Of a stretch of 64,000 nt of DNA, positions 51,425 through 60,371 are shown in pieces (positions within the stretch are counted from its first letter, which is position 1; every line of letters begins with the position of its first letter). The position numbers were made by a program, and so were the translations under genes. This DNA is from an uncultured bacterium. Lineage in GTDB: Bacteria; Vulcanimicrobiota; Xenobia; Xenobiales; Xenobiaceae. The notes beneath the pieces were generated by a model. The model ran no database searches. It was not told where the DNA came from and saw nothing but the letters and a program-made list of their open reading frames with translations. Location of the stretch: contig CAKTUZ010000006.1 of NCBI GenBank assembly GCA_934621605.1, positions 1-64,000 on the forward strand. Reading direction: 5' to 3'.

Positions 51425-52028
51425 CGATAATAAAGTTTCCCTTGCCGAGGGCGAACCCAAAACTTTGACGGCTTTCAGTCTTTCCGCTTGGATGAAAATC
51501 GCCATTATGGCTGCTTTGTCCCTTTTGCTTATGCTGGCTGTCAGGGTGCCCATTGTGCCCGTTGCTCCGTTTTTAACTTTTGATTTTGCCGAAGTACCGG
51601 CTTTAATTTTGGCTTTTGCGCTTGGTCCTTGGGCAGGAGCTGTAGTTGTGGCCATTAAGTGTGCACTCTTTATGTTTATAAATTTCCATCCCTTGGAACT
51701 TATAGGTGTACCTGCCAATTTAATTACCGGTTTAGTTTTGGTTTGTTCTTCTTCCAGTTTTTACAATATCGCCGGAGGAGAAGAGTTCTCTTATAAACGC
51801 CTTTGTTTGGCTATGGTATTGGGATCTCTAATTACCGTTGCGGTTATGTTGCCTGTTAATTTTGGCATATATTTTCTGCTCAGAGAACTTTTTGCAGAGT
51901 TTGTGCCTATGTCTATGGGCAGTTATTTAATCGGTGCTATTTTGCCTTTTAATGCGGTAAAATGTTTCCTCACTTGTACGGCGGCTGGAGCTTGTATGCG
52001 TCGTTTCAGTTCATTATTGGGCCGCTAA
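51417..52028 (+). CDS. ECF transporter S component, RibU-like
   Basis: 203 residues from ATG 51417, inside the cutA terminus. About six membrane helices. FDFAEVPALILAFALGPWAGAVVVAIK is the typical RibU/PF12822 block (LDF-x-PALxxxxxLGPxxG), and HPLELIGVPANLITGLVLV follows. Likely a riboflavin or similar vitamin-binding subunit that shares ECF ATPases encoded elsewhere; the fused ECF pair at 11701-14895 has its own S domain. No FMN riboswitch is present. Confidence 0.82.
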   Translation: MADDNKVSLAEGEPKTLTAFSLSAWMKIAIMAALSLLLMLAVRVPIVPVAPFLTFDFAEVPALILAFALGPWAGAVVVAIKCALFMFINFHPLELIGVPANLITGLVLVCSSSSFYNIAGGEEFSYKRLCLAMVLGSLITVAVMLPVNFGIYFLLRELFAEFVPMSMGSYLIGAILPFNAVKCFLTCTAAGACMRRFSSLLGR

Positions 52029-52093
52029 ATAAGAACGCAACCATAGTCAGCCGCCAAAGGTAATTTTTTTCAGGAGATGGCCGCGTTGAGAAT

Positions 52094-52990
52094 GTGAAGC
52101 GGTTCCATCTTCCTCGGGGTAGATTTAGATTGCTAGAACGAGTATACGCTCTGTTGCGTGACGTCACTTATTGGGATTTTATCGACGTCATTTTAGTCTC
52201 AGTATTTTTTTACTATGTATTGTTACTCATAAAGGGCACGCGTGCTTTGCAAATTTTGCAGGGAATCGGCGCTCTTTTGCTGCTGCAGGGTTTGGCTTAT
52301 TTTACCAGATTGCAGACTCTCAGCTATATTTTGAACGGTATCTTGGTCTCAACATTGGTGGCCTTGCCGGTTGTTTTCCAACCGGAATTGCGTCGCGCTT
52401 TAACCAGGTTGGGGCAGCGTGGCCTTATTTCTTCCAATGGCATAAGTGAAATCCGCCAGGAAGAGTTAAAGCGCATAATCGATGAGATAGCCTTAGCTGC
52501 CTATAATCTGTCCACTACTCGCTTCGGAGCTCTTATCGTTTTGGAACAAGAGACAGGTTTGCAGGAAGTTGTAGAAACTGGTCAGATTGTGGACGGTTTT
52601 ATTTCCGCTAAACTTTTGCAAACTATCTTCCGTCCCAAAACGCCTTTGCATGATGGAGCTGTTGTTATTCGTGACGGTCGTCTCCTGGCTGGAGCTTGCT
52701 ATTTACCTTTGACCGATTCTGTAGTTGACTCTCGTTTCGGCACACGCCACCGAGCCGCTATCGGTATTACCGAGCAGAGTGACGCTGTGGTTGTAGTCGT
52801 TTCTGAAGAGACCGGGGAAATACGTATTGCTAAAGATGGTGCTTTTAGTCAGCCTATGATTGAAGAGGCTCAAGTGCGCAAGGCTTTGGCTCGAGAGCTT
52901 GTGAGCGAATTGAATAAGGAAAAGCATAAAAAATTTACCGCTTTCAACTTGTTCCGCACTATCGGCGACGCCATAGGAGGTAACGACTAA
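52094..52990 (+). CDS. cdaA: Diadenylate cyclase CdaA (DisA_N)
   Basis: 298 residues. Three N-terminal membrane helices (about 30-95), then the DAC domain with DGA (187-189) in TPLHDGAVVI and RHR (218-220) in FGTRHRAAIGI, the catalytic and ATP-binding motifs. It makes c-di-AMP. Start GTG; the nearest AGGAG is farther than usual. The following gene encodes its regulator CdaR, with no gap, then glmM: the conserved three-gene order. Confidence 0.97.
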   Translation: MKRFHLPRGRFRLLERVYALLRDVTYWDFIDVILVSVFFYYVLLLIKGTRALQILQGIGALLLLQGLAYFTRLQTLSYILNGILVSTLVALPVVFQPELRRALTRLGQRGLISSNGISEIRQEELKRIIDEIALAAYNLSTTRFGALIVLEQETGLQEVVETGQIVDGFISAKLLQTIFRPKTPLHDGAVVIRDGRLLAGACYLPLTDSVVDSRFGTRHRAAIGITEQSDAVVVVVSEETGEIRIAKDGAFSQPMIEEAQVRKALARELVSELNKEKHKKFTAFNLFRTIGDAIGGND

Positions 52991-53974
52991 ATGTGGTCTC
53001 GTTTGCGCAATAATTTCGGACTAAAAATGTTGGCCTTTCTTTTGGCTGTTGTGACGGCTATGCTAGTCAAGACTTTAGCTAAGCCTATAAGCGAGCTGCC
53101 TGCCCAGCGTGTTTATACCAAACCTATTGATATTTTGGCACCTAGTGATAACGAATTAATAAGTTCGGTTAATCCTCGAGAAGTAACTGTAACTATTAGC
53201 GGCACCAAAAATGTTATTGATCGCATAGACCCCAAACTCATATCTGTAGTAGTGGACTTGAGTAAACGCAATAAGCCCGGTACCAGTTTGGAAGTGGTAG
53301 ATGCCATGGCTCCCGGAGGAGCGGAAGTTTCTCAAGTTGAGCCCAGTCACGTTTGGGCTTCTGTGTCACAGCGCACTTTTGCCAGCGTGCCTGTAAAAAT
53401 AAACTTAGTGGGCAAACCTAGTGATAGTTGTCGTTTGGAAAATCCTATGGTGGAGCCTTCAAAAGTGCGTATTGTCGGCAGTATGGAAGATGTAGATAAG
53501 GTCGCTTGTGTTTCGGTACCTATTTCTATCTCCGGCATAAATTCTAGTTTCAGTACTAAAGCTGTCACCTTAAATGCCATTGATGTCAACGGTAATAAAG
53601 TAAATGATGTAGAAATTTATACCAATAGTGTTTTCGTAACTATTCCAGCCTATCCGGTGCGTAAAGTAAAAATAGATTTAAATAATATCGCCGTTAAAAG
53701 TCGCAGCGGAGAAGATTATCAAGTCTTTGTTTCTCCCGAAGAAGTTTATCTGGGTGGTGATGATATTGATAAAATCACTTTTGATTCGCTGGAAGTTGAA
53801 CATTGCATATTAAAGTATGAAGGTAAGACGACCAGTCAAAAAGTTAAGCTTATATTACCTAGTAAGTATCGAGTTCAAGAACTACCACAAAACAGCGTTA
53901 CCGTTACCGTCACGCCGAAGGTGAAGTCCGAGGCGCTAGAATCTTCTGGTGGTCAGGAGGAAACTCGCTTTTAA
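52991..53974 (+). CDS. cdaR: CdaA regulatory protein CdaR (YbbR domains)
   Basis: 327 residues. N-terminal membrane helix (LKMLAFLLAVVTAMLVKTL) followed by three to four YbbR repeats outside the membrane (PREVTVTISGTKNVIDRI, PSKVRIVGSMEDVDKV, PEEVYLGGDDIDKI). It binds CdaA and tunes c-di-AMP output. Immediately follows cdaA. Confidence 0.93.
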   Translation: MWSRLRNNFGLKMLAFLLAVVTAMLVKTLAKPISELPAQRVYTKPIDILAPSDNELISSVNPREVTVTISGTKNVIDRIDPKLISVVVDLSKRNKPGTSLEVVDAMAPGGAEVSQVEPSHVWASVSQRTFASVPVKINLVGKPSDSCRLENPMVEPSKVRIVGSMEDVDKVACVSVPISISGINSSFSTKAVTLNAIDVNGNKVNDVEIYTNSVFVTIPAYPVRKVKIDLNNIAVKSRSGEDYQVFVSPEEVYLGGDDIDKITFDSLEVEHCILKYEGKTTSQKVKLILPSKYRVQELPQNSVTVTVTPKVKSEALESSGGQEETRF

Positions 53975-54203
53975 ACTGACGATTTGTGTGGGATGCTTTT
54001 AGATTTGTTGCTGTCGCGGAGGCGGAGATGGGCTTGGGGCAGGGATAAGTCTTTGAAGTATGGAAGACGCTGGCTTCAAATTTGAGGTGGCAGGAACAGT
54101 TTTTCGTTTAAGTTTTTGTCGGCTTGAATACGCAGACAAAAAGAGCGGGAAATAGATAGTCGTGCTCTTTCAAAGCAAAGAAATGTGAGAATATAATCTA
54201 GTT
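53975..54203 (+). promoter_or_regulatory. cdaR-glmM gap with hairpin and -10 box
   Basis: A 7-bp perfect stem AAAGAGC (54140-54146) / GCTCTTT (54164-54170) without T-run, and TATAAT at 54192-54197 ending 6 bp before the glmM ATG. glmM may thus have a nearly leaderless transcript besides read-through from cdaA. Confidence 0.45.
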
Positions 54204-55571
54204 ATGGCGCGTTTATTTGGCACTGATGGAATTCGTGGTCGGGCAAATGATAATCTTACTCCGGAATTAGCTTTTAGAGTAGGTAGAGCTCATGGTTGCT
54301 TAGTTAAAGAACAGTTTAAGGGTGATGATGCTGAGCAAACTTGTAAAAGACCTGTAATTGCAGTCGGCAGAGATACCCGCACCAGCGGGCAGCTTTTACA
54401 ATATAGTTATGTTTGTGGCTTAATAAGCTCCGGAGTTAATGCTTTATGTTTGGAAGTTATTCCCACTCCCGGAGTCGCTTGGGCTATTCGCCGTTACGAT
54501 ACTCAAGGCGGTTGCGTTATTTCTGCCAGTCATAATCCGTTTTATGATAATGGTTTGAAGTTGATCGGAGCGGACGGCTACAAGCTTAGCGATGAACAAG
54601 AAGATGAACTGGAAGAACTTATTGCCAAAGCTGAGGAATTGCCTCGCGCCATTGAAGGCAATATCGGCGCAATTATCGACGGTCGGGAAGCACAGCGCGA
54701 ATATGCTAATTATGTTGCCGGAATTGCTAAAATAAATTTAGAGGGGTTAAATATCGTTCTGGATTGTGCCAATGGCGCCTCTTCTGCTCTGGCTGAAGAT
54801 ATTTTCCGCAGTCTCGGAGCTGGGGTGACGTTGTTGCATAGTCATCCTAACGGTACCAACATTAATAACCAATGCGGTTCCACTCACCCTGAGTCTTTGC
54901 AAAGCGTAGTAGTTAGCTTAGGCGCCGATTTTGGTCTTTGCTTTGATGGTGACGCCGATCGCTGTTTGGCTTGTGACGAAAAAGGTCAAATGATCGACGG
55001 CGATCATATGTTATTGCTTTTTGGCAAATGGTTAGATAAAGACGGTAAACTCTCCGGTAAGCGTATTGTCACTACTGTGATGGCTAATTTGGGCTTAGAA
55101 GAAGCTTGCCGGGCTAATGGGTTTAATATGGTTCGTACGGCTGTGGGCGATCGTTATGTTTTAGAAGAGATGCGCCGTTCTGGTTCTGTTTTAGGCGGTG
55201 AACAGTCTGGACATATTATCCTCTTGGATTATGCCACTACTGGTGACGGTTTAGTTACTGGCGTGATGCTCAGTCAAATTATTAAAGATAGCGGTGAACC
55301 TCTCTCCGAACTTTCTAAAGCGGTGGAGAAAAAACCTCAGTATATGGTCAACGTTAAAGTAAAGGATAAACATACCTGGAATTCACATCAGCGTGTCAAT
55401 GAGGCCGTGAAAGTTGTGGAAGAAAAACTTAAAGGAAAAGGTCGGTTGTTGGTTCGTCCTTCTGGAACTGAAAATCTGATTAGAGTTATGGCTGAGGGCC
55501 CTTCCTTGCCTGAGTTGAAAGGATTAGTAGACAGCATCTGTCAAGTTGTGGCTGAGTGTTGCTCTTGTTAA
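54204..55571 (+). CDS. glmM: Phosphoglucosamine mutase
   Basis: 455 residues. FGTDGIRG at the N-terminus, phosphoserine S109 in ISASHNPFYDNGLK, metal loop FDGDADRC, GGEQSGHI sugar loop and RPSGTENLIRVM phosphate site are all present. It converts glucosamine-6-P to glucosamine-1-P for UDP-GlcNAc and peptidoglycan. A small insertion (DDAEQTCKR, about 41-49) is unusual. The next gene starts five bases after its stop. Confidence 0.97.
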   Translation: MARLFGTDGIRGRANDNLTPELAFRVGRAHGCLVKEQFKGDDAEQTCKRPVIAVGRDTRTSGQLLQYSYVCGLISSGVNALCLEVIPTPGVAWAIRRYDTQGGCVISASHNPFYDNGLKLIGADGYKLSDEQEDELEELIAKAEELPRAIEGNIGAIIDGREAQREYANYVAGIAKINLEGLNIVLDCANGASSALAEDIFRSLGAGVTLLHSHPNGTNINNQCGSTHPESLQSVVVSLGADFGLCFDGDADRCLACDEKGQMIDGDHMLLLFGKWLDKDGKLSGKRIVTTVMANLGLEEACRANGFNMVRTAVGDRYVLEEMRRSGSVLGGEQSGHIILLDYATTGDGLVTGVMLSQIIKDSGEPLSELSKAVEKKPQYMVNVKVKDKHTWNSHQRVNEAVKVVEEKLKGKGRLLVRPSGTENLIRVMAEGPSLPELKGLVDSICQVVAECCSC

Positions 55572-55575
55572 AGTT

Positions 55576-56400
55576 ATGGCTGAAAAACGCACAGATACTT
55601 TCAATGAATTGCTTGACGAAACCATAGAACGGTTGGAAGCTCAACTTAAGTTTATGCGTCGGCAAAAATCTGCTTTGTCGGTCGCTGATGGTAGTGCTAA
55701 AGTTTCGGTTTGCTTAGCGCATTGGGAAGCTTGTCCTTCGGCTGCTGGGCTTTTGCCTAACTTGCGTACGCAATTGGATCGGAAATTGGCTGAATCGATG
55801 ACTGCTTTTTGGCAGGAATTGTCAGACGAAGTTTCTGCTCGAGGCCTGGCATGTGCTTCTTTGACGGAGTTAATTTGTTCTATGGCTGAGCAAGAATATG
55901 ATTATGCTAATCCAATTTCAATTAAGATCGGCGTTTTTACTTTAGTGATCGATTTTGTTGCCGACAGCGTTGGTTTTTACATTGGCGGAGTGGTGGCAGC
56001 TAAGCCTTGTACGTTGTCTCCATCTTCTGTGGTCGAAAATTTGTGCAAATTGGAGTTGGAACTTAAGGAGAAGCGAACTGTTCCTCGTTTGGCTCTAATG
56101 CGTTTAGTTACGGCGGCCTCGGTTTTGTCGGCTGAACGGATGGACTTTACTTTAGAAGAGTTGTGGCCGATTGTGCACAGCATAGGTTTGGTAGCTGGAA
56201 ACTTCGGCCGTCACCCAAGCAAAGCCAATTTGAACAGCTACACTAAAGCTCAGTTTATGTACGATACGGTTCAAGCCTTTGGAGACATATTGCATAAGAA
56301 CATTGAAAGCAATGCCGTTGTTTTGGAAGGAAGCTTAGATAATTTCAGCCTCGAGAGTAAAGTCAAAATTCTGCGCAATGGAGCGTCAAATGACAAATAA
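55576..56400 (+). CDS. Unknown protein A1, first gene of the BrxD-like/helicase cluster
   Basis: 274 residues from ATG 55576. N-terminal helical stretch (about 5-30, FNELLDETIERLEAQLKFM), a middle strand-rich part (PISIKIGVFTLVIDFVADSVGFYIGG, about 112-140), and a helical C-terminal part (LALMRLVTAASVLSAERMD, FTLEELWPIVHSIG, YTKAQFMYDTVQAFG). The middle and end match the next protein in pattern, so the two are distant paralogs. No known domain recognised. It overlaps the next gene by 11 bases. Confidence 0.75.
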   Translation: MAEKRTDTFNELLDETIERLEAQLKFMRRQKSALSVADGSAKVSVCLAHWEACPSAAGLLPNLRTQLDRKLAESMTAFWQELSDEVSARGLACASLTELICSMAEQEYDYANPISIKIGVFTLVIDFVADSVGFYIGGVVAAKPCTLSPSSVVENLCKLELELKEKRTVPRLALMRLVTAASVLSAERMDFTLEELWPIVHSIGLVAGNFGRHPSKANLNSYTKAQFMYDTVQAFGDILHKNIESNAVVLEGSLDNFSLESKVKILRNGASNDK

Positions 56401-57325
56401 CGACCTTATTGCAAATTTTTCCGGTTCTTGGGAAGAAGCGGAGCTGATTATAAACAAGGTACATACGGGATCGGCTGCGGATATTGAGGCTGGTAAGTCA
56501 TTGCTGGAAGCTTTGGGGCGCTGTAAGCGCAGTTGCAATTTGGCTAATTTAGCTCGTTTGGCTCAGGCTTCTCGCCACTGGGAAGAACGTCGAGTGCTAG
56601 AAACTTGGTCTCTTTATAGTAAAAAAATAGAGCAAGTCAGGGTTTGGGCTCTAAAAGAAGCCGAAGTCGCTTTTCGTAAGAATTTTAAGTCTAAAGCTGC
56701 TCAGAGCCGTTGGGAAGTTCGTTGTGTAGGCTCGGAACCGTTGGAATTTAAGGTCGGCCCCTTTGCCTTGCGTCCTCAATTTGCCAGTGGTACCTTTAGT
56801 TTGGCCTATGCGCGAGTTCTGATCGCTGACAATTTGCCTTTGGATGCCGATTTGATCTTTAACACTTTGGAAGAGCAAACGATTGCTTTGAATGAAGGTG
56901 GCTATAAGGCGCCTTTGCCTGAAGGCATGTCTGCGGAAAGTACCGAGGGACAAGAGCGTTTTTGTCAGGAAATGTTCGCTGATATTTGGATGGCTTATAA
57001 AATTATGCTGCGTTGTCGTCGTAAGGGGGTTGGCGATCGGGTTCCTTTACGCGATATTTGGGCTGTTTTGGCCGTGTTGCGCCAAAACAGCGAATTTATC
57101 GAAAATGGTTTGCCTTCTGCTTTCAGAGAATATTCGCGGGTTCAGTTTTGCTGGGATATTGTGCGGTTGCGTCGCTGCGGAGGCTTACAACGTCGCGGTT
57201 TGCGTTTAAATTTAAGTACGGCCACTATAGGTACGACCAAAAATAAAGAGCAAGTTTTTTGGCTTGATGACGGCGTTGGCAGCGGTCAGTACTATTTATC
57301 GCTCTGGTTCCAAAATAAGGAGTAA
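56390..57325 (+). CDS. Unknown protein A2, paralog of A1
   Basis: 311 residues from ATG 56390 (GGAG 8 nt upstream), overlapping A1's end. Same layout as A1: N-terminal helices, strand-rich KVGPFALRPQFASGTFSLAYARV, then PLRDIWAVLAVLRQN and YSRVQFCWDIVRLRR, which parallel A1's FTLEELWPIVHSIG and YTKAQFMYDTVQAFG. A beta-like end (QVFWLDDGVGSGQYYLSLWF) is extra. Possibly partners for the ATPases encoded next; function unknown. Confidence 0.75.
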   Translation: MTNNDLIANFSGSWEEAELIINKVHTGSAADIEAGKSLLEALGRCKRSCNLANLARLAQASRHWEERRVLETWSLYSKKIEQVRVWALKEAEVAFRKNFKSKAAQSRWEVRCVGSEPLEFKVGPFALRPQFASGTFSLAYARVLIADNLPLDADLIFNTLEEQTIALNEGGYKAPLPEGMSAESTEGQERFCQEMFADIWMAYKIMLRCRRKGVGDRVPLRDIWAVLAVLRQNSEFIENGLPSAFREYSRVQFCWDIVRLRRCGGLQRRGLRLNLSTATIGTTKNKEQVFWLDDGVGSGQYYLSLWFQNKE

Positions 57326-57330
57326 TTGCT

Positions 57331-58608
57331 TTGCCTAACAGTTTTATGACTGAACCGGAAGCTCAGCCTTCTGAGTTTCTGGCTTCCGAAATAATTGAAC
57401 GTATGGGATCTTTGGGGCTTCCCCCTGAGCATGGTATCGAGTTTGTTACTGTTGGGCTCGATGAGCCGCTAAAAATATTGGATGAGCATTACTTAAAAGC
57501 TATGGAAAGAGGCGGTCGTGGTTCCGCTTTTAAGCTTATTAAGGGCTCTTTCGGCGCCGGTAAAACCCATTTCCTTACTTGCTTGCGCAATTTGGCTTGG
57601 AAGCGTGGCTTTTTGGCCTCACTGGTGGAACTGTCCTTAAAAGGTTGTAATCTAGGGGATGCTTCGGCTGTTTATCGAGCTTTGGCTAACGGGTTGGCTC
57701 AGGCCCCTGAAGATAGTGAAAGTTTTGAAAACATTTCCGGATTGGGCAATATCATTCGTTGCTGGGCTGCAAATTTCGATGATGCGGAAGAACGCAAAAA
57801 ATGGTTAGCTAAGGCAAGAATAAGCAATTTCGCCAATAATAATTACAAACTGGTCTTCTTGCGTTTTGTCAAGAGTTTATGGGAGGATGAAGAAGAATTG
57901 GCTGACGCCTGTGAAATGTGGTTGTTGGGCAGTTCGGCCAAAAAGCTTAAGTTGGGCCTTATTACCATCCCCGAAAATATTTGTGAACAAAATGCTTCTT
58001 CCATGCTGGCTTGTTTAATTAAGGCGGTAACTTTATTGGGCTTTTCCGGGATCGCTGCTCTTTTCGATGAAGTGGATCGCTTGGCTTCGGGCACTAAAAG
58101 AGAGAAGAAAAACGTTGTCGATAATATGCGTCAGATTGTCGATATGTGCGGCAGCAGGCGTTTGCCTGGATTTTTTTGGGCTTTTGCTGTTCCCCCCGAA
58201 TTTATCAGCGACGTTATTGCCGAATATCCGGCTTTGCAACAGCGTTTAAATAGTCCTTTGCCTTTCTCTCCGGCTAGTCCTCAAGTACCCACTATTGATG
58301 TTGCCGCTTCCGAGTTGAAACCGTACGATTTTTTCAAAGCTTTAGGTCAAAAAATCCTCCATGTGGCGGCTATTGCTTGGAATTGGTCTTATACAGCGGC
58401 TATACAAGAGAAAAATTTGGATGATTTGGTAACTGAATATCTGTCGATGAATTTTGATGCCGGTCAGCGCCGCAATTTTGTGAAGCAATGGATAGCCTTC
58501 TTACAATTAGAGTACAATTGCGGTGAAGGTACTACCGATATTGAAACTTTGTGCAGACAGCAAGACAGCGCCGAGATAATGGAGAGCGAAGATTTTGCAG
58601 ACTTCTAA
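57331..58608 (+). CDS. BrxD-like (DUF2791) P-loop ATPase, first copy
   Basis: 425 residues. ASEIIERMGSLGLPPEHGIEFVTVGLDE at the N-terminus, Walker A GSFGAGKT (72-79), Walker B AALFDEVD with D246-E247, then sensor-like FFWAFAVPPEFISDV (polar tail). The glycine-hydrophobic pattern and the KGSFGAGKTHFL-type start match the ATP-binding proteins called BrxD in BREX type 2 (Pgl) systems. Close paralog of the gene at 60372. It begins 5 bp after A2 and overlaps the next gene by 14 bases. Confidence 0.85.
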   Translation: MPNSFMTEPEAQPSEFLASEIIERMGSLGLPPEHGIEFVTVGLDEPLKILDEHYLKAMERGGRGSAFKLIKGSFGAGKTHFLTCLRNLAWKRGFLASLVELSLKGCNLGDASAVYRALANGLAQAPEDSESFENISGLGNIIRCWAANFDDAEERKKWLAKARISNFANNNYKLVFLRFVKSLWEDEEELADACEMWLLGSSAKKLKLGLITIPENICEQNASSMLACLIKAVTLLGFSGIAALFDEVDRLASGTKREKKNVVDNMRQIVDMCGSRRLPGFFWAFAVPPEFISDVIAEYPALQQRLNSPLPFSPASPQVPTIDVAASELKPYDFFKALGQKILHVAAIAWNWSYTAAIQEKNLDDLVTEYLSMNFDAGQRRNFVKQWIAFLQLEYNCGEGTTDIETLCRQQDSAEIMESEDFADF

Positions 58609-60328
58609 GAGCGGGCCCGAAAATAGCGGCGCCAGAGTGTTGGTTGTCGGCGATAACGTTGCCCATGAGTGTTATGGCACCGGTCGAGTAGTGCGCCTTT
58701 TGGAGAACGGCAGTTATTTTATCAATTTCTTTATTACTAATGCCAATCAGTGTTGCCGTTTTGACGAATTGAGGTATCTATCGCCCAACGGTTCGGTTAT
58801 GTCTGTGGCTCCGCCTCGTTTGCGTTTTTCCCGTTATGGACGTCAGTTATGGGAAGGTAGAGGACCACGTGGGGTTGAGGCTTTACCGGAAGGTGAAGAA
58901 GGTCAGTTTGTGGCTTTGCGCATTCTGGAGGCTATGCGTACTGGTGTAGTAGGTGAGAGGGTAGAACTTTATACCATAGGGCGCAGTCTGGAAATGGAGA
59001 TGGTAAGTTACGACTTAGCCAATCTCGATGAGGGGGCTGTGCGTGTATTTTTGGGCGATTATGGTGCCGGAAAAACGCATATGCTCGAATGTATTGAGGC
59101 CAAAGCTTTAAGCAAAAAATGTTTGACCGCTCGCATAGCTCTCAATAGTAAAGATGTTAGTCCGGGCAATCCGCAGCGAGTTTATCGGGCGCTTATTCTC
59201 AATTTAAATTATCCCGATCACGACGGTAAATACGGTTTATTGCCGCTTTTTCGCGAGGCTCGTCGTCTCAACCTTATTGAAGGTTGGTTGCGCAGTGAGA
59301 ATTTTCATACTTATCTTAGTCCGGCTCTTTATTATTTTAATCGCTATTCCGAAAATTTAGAGGCTTGGGCAGGCGAGAGCGGCAAGCAAAATGAACTTAA
59401 CAATCAGGAAGCTGTAGTTCGCCATATGATCGATTGGTTGGAAGGTCAAGAAGCTCGTGAACTTACCGATAAATTTAATTTGTCGCTACAAAAGGCCTTT
59501 CCCGGCACTCCTTCAATTTATAAATTCCCTGCCTTAAAAGATTATCGTACTTTTGGTCATATTTATGCCAATATTTTGAGCGGTATTTCTTATTTAGCTC
59601 GCCAAGTAGGCTATAGCGGTTTGGTTTTGCTTCTTGATGAAGCTGAAATGTATAACATCCTTTCCAGTCGGGATCGCACTTATGCTGATCAGTTATTCGG
59701 CTATTATTCGGCTTTAGCTTTAGGAACTCAGAAAGTTCTCAGCGTACAAAAATTCCCACGTGGCGGTCATCCTAATCACAGAACAATTCCGGTTACTTAC
59801 AATCCTGGCAGTGGAGAGTATAAAAGCGGTGTCTATTGTGTTTTTGCCATGACTATGGATAATGGCGGTGGTTTAGTTACACTCAAAGACCAGCTCAATG
59901 AAGATGCTTTTATAGAACTTAATCCTCTAAGTAACAGCGATTATCAGCGCCTTTGTTCTGTAATTATCGATATGTATCGTCGGGCTTATCCCAGCTTTAT
60001 TTGTGACGACAAGGCGGCCAACTACATGGGACAGGTCGTTTATACTGCCATGGAGCGCGGAGCTATCAGCGGTTCCCGTCAATTGCTGCGCTGTATTTTG
60101 GAACTTTTGGACTATTCGCGTCTGTGCCGTGAAGATATAGGGGCTTATGTTCATGAAATGATGGAACATATTAAACTTGGCGCAGCGGTCAACAATTTAT
60201 CTGTTCATTCTGAATCTGAGGTTGTAGCTGACATCGGAGCCGACTATGAAGCCGGTAACGACTCTTCTGTAGAAATTGCCAATTATTCCTCAGAAGAAGA
60301 AATAGCTGATGATAATTACGATTTCTAA
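58595..60328 (+). CDS. DUF2791-type P-loop ATPase with N-terminal SH3/Tudor-like segment
   Basis: 577 residues, TTG start with GGAGAG 8 nt upstream, inside the previous gene's end. About 15-62 is a small barrel-like segment (VLVVGDNVAHECYGTGRVVRLLENG), as found in CarD, UvrD tails and other DNA-interacting proteins. Then the P-loop ATPase: Walker A GDYGAGKT (154-161), NPQRVYRALI, Walker B LVLLLDEAEM (D348-E349). The C-terminal 60 residues are acidic. This matches the longer BREX ATP-binding family member (PF10923-like). Confidence 0.85.
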   Translation: MQTSKSGPENSGARVLVVGDNVAHECYGTGRVVRLLENGSYFINFFITNANQCCRFDELRYLSPNGSVMSVAPPRLRFSRYGRQLWEGRGPRGVEALPEGEEGQFVALRILEAMRTGVVGERVELYTIGRSLEMEMVSYDLANLDEGAVRVFLGDYGAGKTHMLECIEAKALSKKCLTARIALNSKDVSPGNPQRVYRALILNLNYPDHDGKYGLLPLFREARRLNLIEGWLRSENFHTYLSPALYYFNRYSENLEAWAGESGKQNELNNQEAVVRHMIDWLEGQEARELTDKFNLSLQKAFPGTPSIYKFPALKDYRTFGHIYANILSGISYLARQVGYSGLVLLLDEAEMYNILSSRDRTYADQLFGYYSALALGTQKVLSVQKFPRGGHPNHRTIPVTYNPGSGEYKSGVYCVFAMTMDNGGGLVTLKDQLNEDAFIELNPLSNSDYQRLCSVIIDMYRRAYPSFICDDKAANYMGQVVYTAMERGAISGSRQLLRCILELLDYSRLCREDIGAYVHEMMEHIKLGAAVNNLSVHSESEVVADIGADYEAGNDSSVEIANYSSEEEIADDNYDF

Positions 60329-60371
60329 AATTACTTGAATCGGAATATGTGTGAAAAGAGGAGTTTAAACT

